From positions 76,237,947-76,301,946 of the forward strand of contig OX336391.1 of assembly GCA_946902985.2 (NCBI GenBank): 64,000 bases of DNA. The letters run 5' to 3'. Shown piece by piece: positions 11,256 to 22,214 of the stretch. The number at the start of each line of letters is the position of its first letter. The stretch's first letter is position 1. Under the pieces are notes generated by a model. That model saw only the letters and a program-made list of their open reading frames with translations, did not search any database and was not told the DNA's origin. The position numbers and the translations under genes were made by a program. The DNA comes from Meconema thalassinum (Eukaryota > Arthropoda > Insecta > Orthoptera > Tettigoniidae).

Positions 11256-11494
11256 GGCCTAAGGATACCTGCAGAGTGCATGTACTATCATTGCATTAAC
11301 ATTACCTAGCTATTGTTAACATAGCTTATGATCTACAACAGGGCCCAGGGGATAGCAGTGTGCACCTGAGTTGTCAATAGTTACTGTTAACTGTTGAAAT
11401 AAAAACCGTCACCAAGTATTAAAAACTTCAAAGCTAAGTTTAACAATAAAATTGAACATATTATTAGGAGAGGAAATGCAAAACTTAATATCAC

Positions 11495-11593
11495 CTGTAT
11501 CAGATATTCCTCTTTGATAGCCACACTGTTATCTTCAAACACATCTCCAGACTGAACCAGCAGGTTATCAGCGGGTAACTGCTCGCTTGACTC
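11495..11593 (-). CDS. Exon 2 of host regulator gene
   Basis: Minus-strand exon of 99 nt (33 codons). The acceptor is CACTTCCCAG and the border CAG/GTGATA gives a weaker donor; both ends are phase 0. The peptide includes ESSEQLPADNLLVQSGDVFE and VAIKEEYLIQ, acidic with an IKEE site. A plus-strand copy at 36613-36711 has the same length and splice borders and keeps the frame. Conservation of length, borders and frame between diverged copies is the main evidence that this is a real exon. Confidence 0.75.
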
Positions 11594-11630
11594 CTGGGAA
11601 GTGATACACAAGTACGAATCAATATAAAAG

Positions 11631-11885
11631 TATAAACAGAATATGACCTCTATCTAAAGAGAACTGGGCAAGATAGCGAGCGCTGTGAATGGTCAAGAGC
11701 GATGTGCGGAAAGTGAATCGAAAATTCATAGTTCTTTGTGCAGGAAGTGTAGAAAACAAGTATAAACAGAATATGACCTCTATCTAAACAGAACTGAGCA
11801 AGATGGCGAGCGGAGTGAATGGTCAAGGGCAATGTGCGTAAAGTGAATCGAAAATTCATAGTTCTTTGTGTAGGAAGTGTAGAAA
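11631..11885 (+). repeat. 130-bp tandem repeat at 5' end of CR1 element
   Basis: Two consecutive copies with a period of 130 bp (11631 and 11761). Each begins TATAAACAGAATATGACCTC and runs through AAGTGAATCGAAAATTCATA to GGAAGTGTAGAAAA. The first copy has lost the ATG (AAGATAGCGAGCG against AAGATGGCGAGCG). Tandem 5' units are known as promoter monomers in some LINEs; that role here is inference. Confidence 0.8.
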
Positions 11886-12955
11886 AATCCACCCGAATGG
11901 TGTCATCTGCGGGAACTGTGACCCCCGAGGAAGGAATACCGGGCAAATGGCGACAAGATCGTCTGCTAGGGTTGTCGAAGTGAATAACGTGCAGGGCCTG
12001 GCAGCCATGCCTGGTGTTTATATGAGTAGTGAGTGCAAAACATTGAATAAGGGGATCGAAAGTCGGGACGAGGTCCTTAGGCTGTTCAAAGTGGAGTTCG
12101 ACAATGTAGTGGCCGAGTTAGAGCGTATGAAACAGGAAACTAGATACATGCGTGAAATAATAGCAAAATGTGAATCGTCAAATTTAAATGTAAGTTCAGT
12201 ACTTGACGGGCAGAGGGCAGCATTGGATGGGTGTATTGAGGAAGGATCCAAGCTACAAGCGCCGGAGCGTGTAGTTCAGGTTCCTGCAGACAGGGGCGTC
12301 AACTATCTGACTGAGCAGGTAATCGGACGTAATTGGCAGGCAGAGAACATGAACGAACAGCCGAAGATGGTTCATGGAGCTGGTGATGCGGTTGTTTCAA
12401 ACGACCATTGCGGGGAAACGGAAGAGGGACCTCAATCGATCATTGTTGGAGACTCGATAATCAGGCGGCTTCGAGTAGAAAAAGCTGGCGTAATTTGTTT
12501 CCCCGGAAAACGTACGGGACAGATCAGAAAGCATGTGGAATCCATGGACGGAGAAAGTAATGTAGCCTTGATGGACATTCATGTAGGGCAAACAATGTTA
12601 GAAGCACAATTGGAAATGACATGAAAAATCTGATCAGGACATGTAGGAGGAAATACCCTAAAACGTCCATTGTTGTAAGCGGCACACTGCTTGGAAGGGA
12701 TGTAGATCCATGATACATTGATGGAGTGAATGGGGTACTTGACTGAGTGTGTGGAGAAGAGGGGACGATATTTGTAAATTCAGGGGTATAGGTTCAAAAC
12801 TGTGACTTGAGGTGGAAATGCCTACATTTAAATAGAAGGGGCTCAGTGAAATTAGGGCTACTCTTTGAAAGAATAGTCAAGAGCTTGCCAAAAAATGGAG
12901 AAGTTATGTAAAAGGTGAACAATCTCAATTTTGTGAAGAAAATAAAGGAGGTTTG
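11803..12955 (+). pseudogene. CR1 ORF1 with zinc ribbon and GDSL-type esterase domain
   Basis: The frame open from 11866 to 12624 encodes CRKCRKIHPNGVICGNC (CxxC...CxxC zinc ribbon), a central helical region (RDEVLRLFKVEFDNVVAELE), then SIIVGDSIIRRL, the GDS block of the SGNH/GDSL esterase fold used by CR1 ORF1 proteins. After the stop the domain continues in broken frames: SIVVSGTLLGRD and, near 12800-12850, DLRWKCLHLNRRGSVKLG, which holds the C-terminal Asp-x-x-His-type block (CLHLNRRG). A probable start is the ATG at 11804 (MASGVNGQGQC), but a stop follows. ORF1 proteins bind element RNA; the esterase is thought to aid membrane or particle steps. Confidence 0.8.
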
Positions 12956-15733
12956 AGATGCCTTCTGGTAAACTGTCGTAGTGTAGTCAGAAAGGGCATA
13001 ACATTTGGGACCATGGTGGAAATATATGATCCAGATGTTATCATCGGGGTTGAGTCATGGCTAGTGGATAATGTTGTGGAAGGAGAGGTATTTCCTATGG
13101 GTTATAGGGTATAAAAGAGGGACAGGGGAAGCATGGGAGGTGGGAGTATTTATATTAGTTAAGGATATATTTAGGAGTCGCCTAGTTTTTACAGATGAGG
13201 AGAATGAGATTATGGGGGTTAGTGTTGGTTTTAAAGATATGGTAGACATTTTGGGTTTATATAGAACAGGAAGATGCGGAAAGGGATGTAAATTTAGGAA
13301 CAACTTTAGTAAATTATGCTATGGAGGCCGACAGGGCAGGAAGAAATATAATTGTTGGGGGTAATTTTAATAAGCCAGGAGTGAACGGGGAGGGTAGGGC
13401 TTACTCTCAAGAACATTATCCATTGCTGGCCAACAAAATCATATGGGAGGGGGGCTTTGTTCAAGTAGTAATCGAGGGATGCACTAGGGGGAACAGCTGA
13501 TTGGATGTATTTTTGATAAAGCCTGAGGATATTTGGGTCAAATCAGAGATCATTTAAGGGATATGTGACCACAAGGCTGTTGTAGTAGAGGTAAAGTTAG
13601 CTTTGAGAGGCAGATCAAGAGGGAGACAAGATTGGTAAAACAGTACTACAAAGTTAATAAAGAAAAGATTGGTAGTTACTTAGCTGAAAATTTCAATCAG
13701 TGGAAAGAGAGGGAACGAAATGTAGATAGACTGTGGGCTGGTTTGAAAACAATAATTCTGGATTGTGAGAAATTACATGTGCCATTTAAAAAAATAGGGG
13801 CGACTACTGATCCACTTTAATCCAATAAGGAGGTAAGATGATTAAAGAAGAAATGTAGATTAGAAAGCAATAAGATTGGGAAGGCCACTGAATAGAATTA
13901 AAGGGGTTAAGGAGGGAACTGGACAGAGCTAAGATATTAGCTAAGACGCATTTTATGGGTAGGCTAGTTAGCGGGGGGATGACTTTCAAGGAACGGTGGA
14001 GGAATATGTATGGCTATTTCAGGAAAGTAAGAGAGTTCAAGGCCGCATACCTGATATCGAGGGAGAAGATGGAACGCTGCTGGTGGAAGATGGGGAGAAG
14101 GCTGAGGCATTTAATAAGGTATATGGTAAGGTGGTAGGAATTACAGGGGAGGGAAATGAGGATCAGGGAGTAGAGCAGGTTATTGAGGGTAAGAAATTAA
14201 GTTATGTAAATAAGGATATATATAATGGAATACAGGAATTAGGGTCAAGATGAGCAGCTGAGGTAGGTGGGATGAATGGGGAATTGTTAAAGATTATGGG
14301 CTGGAACATTGTGCCTTATTTAAGATTTCTGTTTGTTTTTTGTCTAAATAATGTGGTAGTGCCGGAGGACTAAAAACAGGCGTTGGTAGTTCCGGTATAT
14401 AAAGGAAGAGGGGAAAGAGGGGATAGTGACAGTTACAGACCTGTCAGCCAAACAAGTATTATATGCAACATTTTTGAGGCAATTATCAATGATTACATAG
14501 AGGAATGGTTAGGGAATAGTAGGTGGTTGGCAAATAAACAGCATGGTTTCAGAGAGGGATTTTCGTGTGAATCGCAGCTAGCAGGCTTTCAGCAGGATAT
14601 CAGTGAGGCCTTGCATAATAAAGGTCAAGTTGACTGCATAGCAGTTGACCTATCAAAGGCTTTTGATAGGGTCAATCATGGTAGTCTATTAAGGAGAATG
14701 GAAGTTATAGGATTGGACAGGAGAGTAGTACAATGGGTGAGATCATTTTTGGAGGGGAGAAGTCAGAGGGTAAGAGTTGGTGGGTCAGTGTCAGAACAGT
14801 CTAGGGTGGGGAGGGGGTACCTCATGGGAGTAAATTGGGTCCTTTACTATTTCTCATTTACCTAAACGACATAGGAGTTAAAATATCATCCCAGATAAGA
14901 TTTTTTGCTGATGATATAGTAGTCTACAGGAGGATAAATCACCAGGATGACTGCAGCATATATCAGAGGGACTTGGAGGCAATACAAAGCTAGGCGGATA
15001 GAAGTGATACGATTATAAATTCAAAGAAATGTCAGTCTGTGAGATTTGTCAATAAAAGAAATCAGACTGGTTTTGAATATTCAGTAGGTGAAAATAGAGT
15101 TATATTTGGGACGAATGTAGGTATTTAGGAGTAACTGTGGGGGGAGGGGGGGGGAATTTGCACTGGGGTAAGCTGATGGGAGAAATAGTGAAGATAGCTT
15201 ACGAGTCGCTATATATGGTTATGCAAGTGTTTAAAGGAGCTGGCAGAAAGATTAGGGAAAGGGCATACATGTCCCTTGTCCGTCCACTACTGTATTACGC
15301 TGGGGGAGTGAGGGATCCTTACCAAATGCACCTAATGAAGGAAGGAGTTCAAAGGAAGGCCGCCAGGTATGTAATGGAGGACCACAGGTTGACAAGTAGT
15401 GTGAATGGAATGATTCAGGATTTGGGTTGGGAAAGTCTGGCTCGTAGACGTTCAAGAGCAAGACTAGGGCGTATGTTCTTAGCTTACAAAGGGGAAATTG
15501 TATGGGAAGACATTCATGGGAGATTGGGAAAGAAAGGGTCATATATGGGCAGATATAGTCATTCTTGTAAATTAAAATTAAGTCAGTGGAATAGTAACTG
15601 GAGCAAATATTCGTTCATTGAGAGGGGCGATGTAGAATGGAACAGTTTGCCAGGGGGCATTTTCAGCCCTTTGCCTTCTGATGTTGGTAAATTCAAGGAG
15701 TCGGTGAGAAAGCACCAGATCAGGAGACAGTGA
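12955..15733 (+). pseudogene. CR1 ORF2 endonuclease/reverse transcriptase
   Basis: AP-type endonuclease remnants start at RCLLVNCRSVVRKG and IIGVESWL (12956-13070) and continue to about 13600 in broken frames. The reverse transcriptase is best preserved at 14383-14865: VVPVYKGRGERGDSDSYRPV, QHGFREGFSCESQL and CIAVDLSKAFDRVNHGSLL, which holds the first catalytic Asp. The catalytic FADD box follows at about 14900-14915 (IRFFADDIVVY). The C-terminal domain (15137-15733) ends VGKFKESVRKHQIRRQ. At least four frame breaks. Makes cDNA by target-primed reverse transcription when intact; not here. Confidence 0.85.
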
Positions 15734-16187
15734 TGTACGGTGCATAAGTTGAAACATGGAAGAAAGTGTAAATGATTAGTATTTTATGTTTATTTCTATT
15801 ATTAGAATAATTATTATTATGATTACCGGTATCTTCTTTTAGCAACTAATACTTATTTTCTAAAATTTTTGTGGTTGTATGAATGAATTGGTTTGTGTAC
15901 GGTAAGTTAGTTATTGTAATTTGTCACCTTGAACAGTGTCCACATTTGCAAACAAATTATGTATGTATAATAATTAGCCTACTGCTTGGGAGCAACAATT
16001 AAGTTCAAGTACCGGTACCATTTAACTTAACAGTACCTAATAAACTTGCTAAATACAACAAAAAAATCTTTTGGACATGATAAATGTGTTGTATACATGT
16101 AATTGATCAAATGGATACATAAAAATCTATTCTAATCTAATCCAAGATTGCAATGTTACACAATATGTGGAAATAAAATACACTTAC

Positions 16188-16256
16188 AATGACAGCCAGG
16201 TCATCTGTTTGTGTCCACCCTTCCAGCTCACTTTTGATCACTGATTGTTCCTCCAT
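16188..16256 (-). CDS. Exon 1 (first coding exon) of host regulator gene
   Basis: Minus strand. An acceptor TGTATTCTAG is followed by 13 nt of untranslated sequence and then ATG at 16256. The coding part is 69 nt (23 codons, MEEQSVIKSELEGWTQTDDL and three more) and ends in phase 0 at a GTAAGTG donor (16187-16181). It carries an IKSE site. The plus-strand copy at 31136-31194 has the same acceptor, untranslated leader and donor but a 10-nt deletion inside. The ATG is chosen because it is the first in frame after the acceptor and is kept in both copies. No promoter is seen just upstream in this arm. Confidence 0.75.
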
Positions 16257-16975
16257 TATGTTTAGGAATCTAGAATACAAAAATTCACTTAAAATACACT
16301 TAAATACCGTACGTCTTATTCAGTCATCCTGGTATTCCGAATATACCCCGCAAGTTGTGCAGTGGTACGTTTTTCCTGACAACAGTAAATCCTACTCGAT
16401 CATTACGCTCGACTTACGGGTTAGAGAATAACGCCTAGAAAATTATTGTACCATTGAGGAATTAGTGAGCATTATTAACATCCCAGCGGCTAGTTCGTGT
16501 TATACAACAGTGAAATTGACCAACTCTCGAATGCGTCTATCATGTGTTCGGTTCCTTTAAGTTATTCCCAAATACACACAAACCTGAACAATGTTGGGGC
16601 GAGGCGGGAATAATCGGATTGTCAGAAGCAGACTAGTTCGACGCTCTTGTACAAAACACATAAATCCACACGACTGAATTAGGTTCCGTGTACGTTAACT
16701 GAACTAACCTCACGCCTATTCGGAATCAGAACTTCTTGTATTAATGTCTTTCATTAACCACACATTGCCCAGTTCAAATGAAAACTAATAGATTCTCCTC
16801 ATTGAACGAAAGTGAGAAAAGGATGTATTTATCTTTAAAACTAATATCGGTACCTTCGTATCGTCGATAATTAAGTATTGTAATCTGAGAGTCACGGAGA
16901 GAATAGCCTACTTTCGCCGTATGACTTGCTACCATGATTAACTTATTTTTGCCACATATAACACAATATAAAAAA

Positions 16976-19900
16976 ACTAGCTGAAGTACCCGTGCTTCGC
17001 CACGCGTCATAAATCAATTAAAATGTGAAGGTGACAGTTAAAACAGGGGATAGGCGAGGTGCTGCGCAGAGGGAGATTAAGGATGGGACATTTTGTCCAA
17101 CTACACCGCTCGGCGTTGACCACGTTTTATAGCACAAAGTTAGGTTTTACTCGCTAACCGTTGGAGATACCTTTACCTGTAATTTTAAACCTCGTATATG
17201 CCATCAAAAGTTTGCTATTTCTTAGCGTTCTCTTTTTATTTGAAATGGAAATATGAAAGTTTTAAATCATAGGGTGTAGTGACGTCACTAAAATGGTCGC
17301 CATCTTTAAATAATTCAAAGTATTGAAATCAAAAGTAACCAATATGTTAACCAGGTAAATCAGCTACTTCCATGTAAAATTCATGTAAATCGGACCAGTG
17401 GTACTTCCGTGATTGAGTAATACACAGACACACACCATCTCATTTTTAGCCTCGCTTCGCTCGCGTCATAGTCGTGTCATATTGTTATTCAATGAAATGC
17501 AGGTTTAACCCCGTTAACACCACTTTAGAACCTGAATATCCAAAAATCCCTCCTTAGTAGACGTTTTCGACACACAACAAACATATCCCCAAAATATCAT
17601 TCTGCTTACATTTAATAGTTTGGGTTGGTCGATGAGAGTGAACATCCAAAAATCCTTCCTTAGTGGACGTTTTCTTCCAGAATTTCACCCCTCCCCATAG
17701 GCCCCTTAAATTGGATTTATGAAAATTGGATTTATTTATTTATTAATTTATTTATTTTTAAGCTGATTGATTTCCTCCGAGTTTCAAACTCCTCGCCTAT
17801 GTCGTTTAAGAGATACACGCTCCGTTAAGAATCTTTCAACCCCCACTTTTCATCCATTTCACCTCATAATATACACTACATCGAAAAACCATTAGACATG
17901 TGTCAGCTTATTTTTAATGATTAGTATATATGCCAAGTATCACATCCCCAAAAGTAACCACTCGTGAGATATTGTTATTCAATGAAATGCACGTTTACCC
18001 CCCCTTAACACATATTTAGAACCTGAATATTCAAAACTCTTTCCTTAGTGGACGTTTTCGACATACAACGAACATATCCCCAAAATTTCATGTTTCTAAC
18101 TTCAATAACTTTGGCTTGGCAATGATGAGTGAGTGAGTGAGTCAGGACATTTCCTTTCATTTATTTTTGATAATTTCACCCCTCCCCATGAACCCCTTAA
18201 ATTGGATTTAAGAAACAAACGGTCGAACACCTATTTACTTATTTAAAGCTGTTTTCACCCTGAGTTTGATGAGTGAGTAAGTGAGTCAGTTAGGACACTT
18301 CCTTTCCTGTTTTTTTCCGCCAGAATTTCACCCCTCTCTAAGGGCCCCTTAAATTGGATTTATGAAAAAAAAACGGTCGAACACCTATTTACCGGTACTT
18401 GTATTTTAAGCTGTTTTTTTCCGCCGAATTTCAAACTTCTCGCCTATGTCGTTTAAGAGATACACGCTCCGTTAAGAATCCCTCAACCTCCAATTTTCAC
18501 CCATTTCACCTCATAATATACACCACATCGATAAACCCTTAGGGGCCGATAACCTAGATGTTAGGCCCCTTAAAACAACAATTATCATCATCATCATAAA
18601 CCGTTAGATATATGTCTGATTATTTTTAATGATTAGTTTATACACCGAATATCACATCCCCAAAGAAACAACTCATGAGATATCGTTATTCAATGAAATT
18701 CACGATTACCCCCTTAACATCTCTTTAAAACCAGAATAAACAAAAATCATCCCTTAGTTGACGTTATCGACATACAGAGAACATATTCCCAAAATTTAAT
18801 TTTTCCAACTTTAATAGTTTTTGCTGGGCGTGATGAGTGAGTGAGTCAGACAGGACATTTTCTTTCAATTATTTTTACCAGAATTTCACCCCTCCCCTTG
18901 GGCCCCTTAAATTGGATTGATGAAAAAACTCTTGAACACCTATTACCTTATTTTTAAGCTGTCTTTTTCCTCCGAGTTTGATGAGTGAGTCAGTCAGTCA
19001 GTTAGGACACTTTCTCTCCTTTTTTCCCCCAGAATTTCACCCCACACCATTGGCCCCTTAAATTAATTTATGAAAAAAAAAAACGTCGAACACCGATTTA
19101 CTTATTTATTTAGCTGATTTTCTTCGCTGAGTTTCAAATTTCTCGCCTATGTCGTTTAAGAGATAGGCCTACACGCTCCGTTAGGAATCCTTCAACCTCC
19201 ACTATTCACCCCTTTCACCTCATAATAATACACCACATCGAAAAACCCTTAGACTCATGTCTGCTTATTTTTAATGATTAGTTTATATGCCGAGTATCAC
19301 ATCCACAAATAAAACCACTCGTGAGATATTGTTATTCAATGAAATGCAGGTTTAAACCCCTTAAGACCCCTTTAGAGCCTGAATATCCAAAAATCCTCCC
19401 TAAGTGCACGGTTTTGACATACAACGAACATATCCCCAAAATGCCATGTTTCCAACATCAATATTTTTGGCTGGGCGATGATGAGTGAGTGAATGAGTCG
19501 GGACATTTTCTTCCGAATTTCACCCCTCCCGATGAACCCCTTCAATTTGATTGATCAAAAAAAACTGTCGAATAGCTATTTACTTACTTTAAAGCAGTTT
19601 TTCCCCCTGAGTTTGATGAGTGAGTCAGTCAGTCAATCAGTTAGGACACTTTCTTTCCTGTCCCCCCCCCCCCCCCAGAATTTCACCCCTCACCATGGGC
19701 CCCTTAAATTGGATTTATGAAAAAACGGTCAAACATATATTTACTTATTTTCTATGCTGATTTTTTCCGCTGAGTTTCAAATTCCTCGCCTATGTTGTTT
19801 AAGAGATACACGCTCCTTTAGGAATCTTTCAATCCCTACTTTTCACCCCTTTCACCTCATAATATACACCACATCGAAAAACCCTCAGAAACGTGTCTTC

Positions 19901-21243
19901 TTACTTTTTAATGATGAGTTTATATGCCGTGTATTACATCCCCCAATGAAACCAATCGGGAGATATTGCTATTCAATGAAATGCAGGTTTAACCCCCTTA
20001 AGACCCCTTTAGAACCTGAATATCCGAAAATCCTCCCTTAGTAGACGGTTTTGACATACAATGAACATATCTCCAAACTAGAATGTTTCTAACTTCAATA
20101 CTTTTGGCTGGGCGATTATGAGTGAGTGAGTGAGTGAGTTAGTCAGGACATTTTCTTTCAATTTTCTTATTTCAGAATTTCACCCCTCCCCATGAACCCC
20201 TTAAATTTGATTTATGAAAAAAAAACTGTCGAACAGCTATTTACTTACCTTAAAGCAGTTTTTACCCCCTGAGTTTGATGAGCGAGTCAGTCAGTCAATC
20301 AGTTAGGACACTTTCTTTCCTGTCCTCCCCCCCCCCCCCCAGAATTTCACCCCTCCCCATGGGCCCCTTAAATTGGATTTATGAAAAAAACGGTCAAACA
20401 CATATTTACTTACTTTCATGCTGATTTTTTCCGCTGAGTTTCAAACTCCTCGCCTATGTCATTTAAGAGATACACGCTCCGTTAGGAATCTTTCAATCCC
20501 CACTTTTCACCCCCTTTCACCTCATAATATACACCACATCGAAAAACCCTCAGACTCGTGTCTTCTTATGATGAGTTTATGTGCCGGGTATCACATCCCC
20601 CAATGAAACCAATCGGGAGATATTGCTATTCAATGAAATGCAGGTCTACCCCCATAACATCCCTTTAGAACCTGAATATACGAAAATCCTCTCTTAGTGG
20701 GCATTTGTGGCCCTTGTAGAAGCAGCATACCAAATTTCATTCCAATCCGTTCGGTGGTTTCTGAGGTTTCGTGATGAATGAATGAGTGAGTGAGTGAGTG
20801 AGTGGTATTTGACAAATATATAGTAGAATATAGTATCAAGTCTTTGTTATGCTAAACTCGGTTGACAGTGCTGTGTGAGTAGGTGAGTAACTAACGGGAT
20901 TTCAAGTAAAGATGCTCATTTTCTATACCGGTAGTGCAGAGCGCAACTGGCATCCAGACGGCCGTGTCTCGACTTGAGCTATGTTGCCATGGAAACTATC
21001 TATCTTGCCATTCCTTCATGAGTATATTTTATGATTTGATTAGCCTGTGCTTGAGTGCAAAAGGGCCGAAATCAGAAGAATGAGAAAGACTATCGAAAAT
21101 TCATGTAGCCAGCGGTTCCTTCTGGGTCCTAAACTATGTGTATGCAAAATTTGGTTGAGATTGGTGGAACGGTGTAGATTTGTTTACGGAACCAACCCAC
21201 CCACATACATACATACAGACTTTCACTTTTATATATAAGATAT
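16976..21243. repeat. Degenerate tandem array in palindrome spacer
   Basis: At least five units recognisable by a CTCGCCTATGTCGTTTAAGA-type block at about 17793, 18441, 19142, 19787 and 20449, giving periods of roughly 645-700 bp. Each unit contains in order a (GAGT)n stretch with AGGACA, AATTTCACCCCTCCCCATG, CCTTAAATTGGATTTATGAA, the block above, CATTTCACCTCATAATATAC, CATATCCCCAAAAT and CTGGGCGATGATGAGTGAGT. The outer borders read ACTAGCTGAAGTACCCGTGC TTCGCCACG at the left and CTTTCACTTTTATATATAAG at the right, ends seen in a widespread insect repeat whose class I cannot assign. Open frames inside are artefacts of repetition. Confidence 0.85.
18541..18595 (+). repeat. 55-bp truncated SINE insertion with target duplication
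   Basis: AGGGGCCGATAACCTAGATG, TTAGGCCCCTTAAAACAACA and an (ATC) tail interrupt one array unit. It is flanked by ATAAACCCTT (18531-18540) and ATAAACCGTT (18596-18605), a 10-bp target duplication with one mismatch; other array units read through this site without the insert. The insert is just the 3' tail, so reverse transcription stopped very early. Confidence 0.85.
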
Positions 21244-21614
21244 TGCTATTTGGATCTGTCATTTAACTGGAAAAGAATTCTCAGTTTGTGCAATCTCGCT
21301 AAAAACTATGGTACGGTATTGTAAATGAAAATCACTAATTACAAACAAAATATCCCCCTAGCGTTACAAGCCGCCAAGTCCAAAATAATAATAATCACTA
21401 GTTCGCGACCTCAATCGAATGTAGCCTAGGTGTCAGGTCGGTCGCGACAAAAAGGTGGACGCAAGGGCGATAGCATCGCCATTTATAATAATTCTAGAAT
21501 TATAGACGGCGATAATAGTTTTCATTTGAACTGGGCATTGTGTGGTTTATGATAGAATATAATACAGGAAGTCCTGATTCCCAAAGAAGCGTGTGGTAAC
21601 TGTGGTTAACTTAT

Positions 21615-21949
21615 GAAAATGAAAATCCACAGCCTGCTTCCAGTCACCGACCGGGTCAGGAATGGAATGAATGAAGCCCCTATCTAGCGGCGAGGATATG
21701 AACTGTGCCGGCTGCCGAGGCCTGACGCACTCCTCTGGGGCAATGATTAAATGAATGACAGATGAAATGAAATGATAGTGGAGAGTGTTGCTGGAATGAA
21801 ATGTTTGACAGGGAAAACCGGAGGACCCGGAGAAACACTTGTCTGCCTCCGTTTTGTCCAGCACAGATCTCACATGGAGTGACCGGGATTTGAACCACGG
21901 ACCCAGCGGTGAGAGGCCGGCGTGCTGCCGCCTAAGCCACGGAGGCTAT
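21615..21949 (-). repeat. tRNA-derived SINE with 12-bp target duplication
   Basis: Full-length SINE on the minus strand flanked by TGGTTAACTTAT at 21603-21614 and 21950-21961. From the right end it reads GCCTCCGTGGCTTAGGCGGC, a tRNA-like head with A box, then GGTTCAAATCCCGGTCACTC with a B box, followed by a body containing a CCGGGTCCTCCGGTTTTCCC block. A family different from the SINEs at 10885 and 37998. The matching left-arm site (16700-16750) lacks it, so it is younger than the arms or was lost from the left one. Confidence 0.9.
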
Positions 21950-22214
21950 TGGTTAACTTATACGGAACCTAATTCAGTCGTGTGGATTTGTGTTATATGT
22001 AGTCTACGGTACATTTGCATGAACTAGTCTGCTTCTGACAATTTGATTATTCCCGCCTCGCCACAACATTGTTCAGGTTTGTGTGTATTTGGGAATAACT
22101 TAAAGGAACCGAACACATGATAGACGCATTCGAGAGTGGGTCAATTTCACTGTTGTATAACACGAACTAGCCGCTGGGATGTTAATAATGCTCAATAATT
22201 CCTCACTGATACAC

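Larger units (their letters stand above)
11641..15970 (+). mobile_element. CR1-type LINE, near full length, decayed
   Basis: The element contains a repeated 5' region, ORF1 (zinc ribbon plus esterase-like domain) and ORF2 (endonuclease plus reverse transcriptase), all on the plus strand, opposite to the host gene. Its limits are supported by comparison with the right arm, where the flanks 11330-11640 and 15970-16040 are contiguous (36560 region). It therefore inserted into this arm alone, in the intron between exon 2 and exon 1. No clear target duplication is seen. Numerous stops show it is inactive. Confidence 0.85.
10240..16790 (+). repeat. Left arm of interrupted inverted duplication
   Basis: Reverse complements of blocks in this arm are found in 21515-37497. 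Correspondences read by eye: 10240-10680 with 37010-37497; 10770-10870 with 36890-37010; 11330-11640 (exon 2) with 36560-36880; 15970-16040 with 36500-36560; 16040-16350 (exon 1) with 31040-31290; 16370-16440 with about 30808-30890; 16440-16790 with 21515-22212. The remainder is private insertion: a SINE at about 10885-11255 and a CR1 LINE at 11641-15970. Identity was not computed; by eye the arms differ at many sites and are not a recent copy. Confidence 0.85.

Noticed and set aside
19493..20606. Plus-strand frames of 62-95 codons
   Set aside because: They recur with the period of the palindrome-spacer array, start at repeated ATGs and have no conserved protein features.
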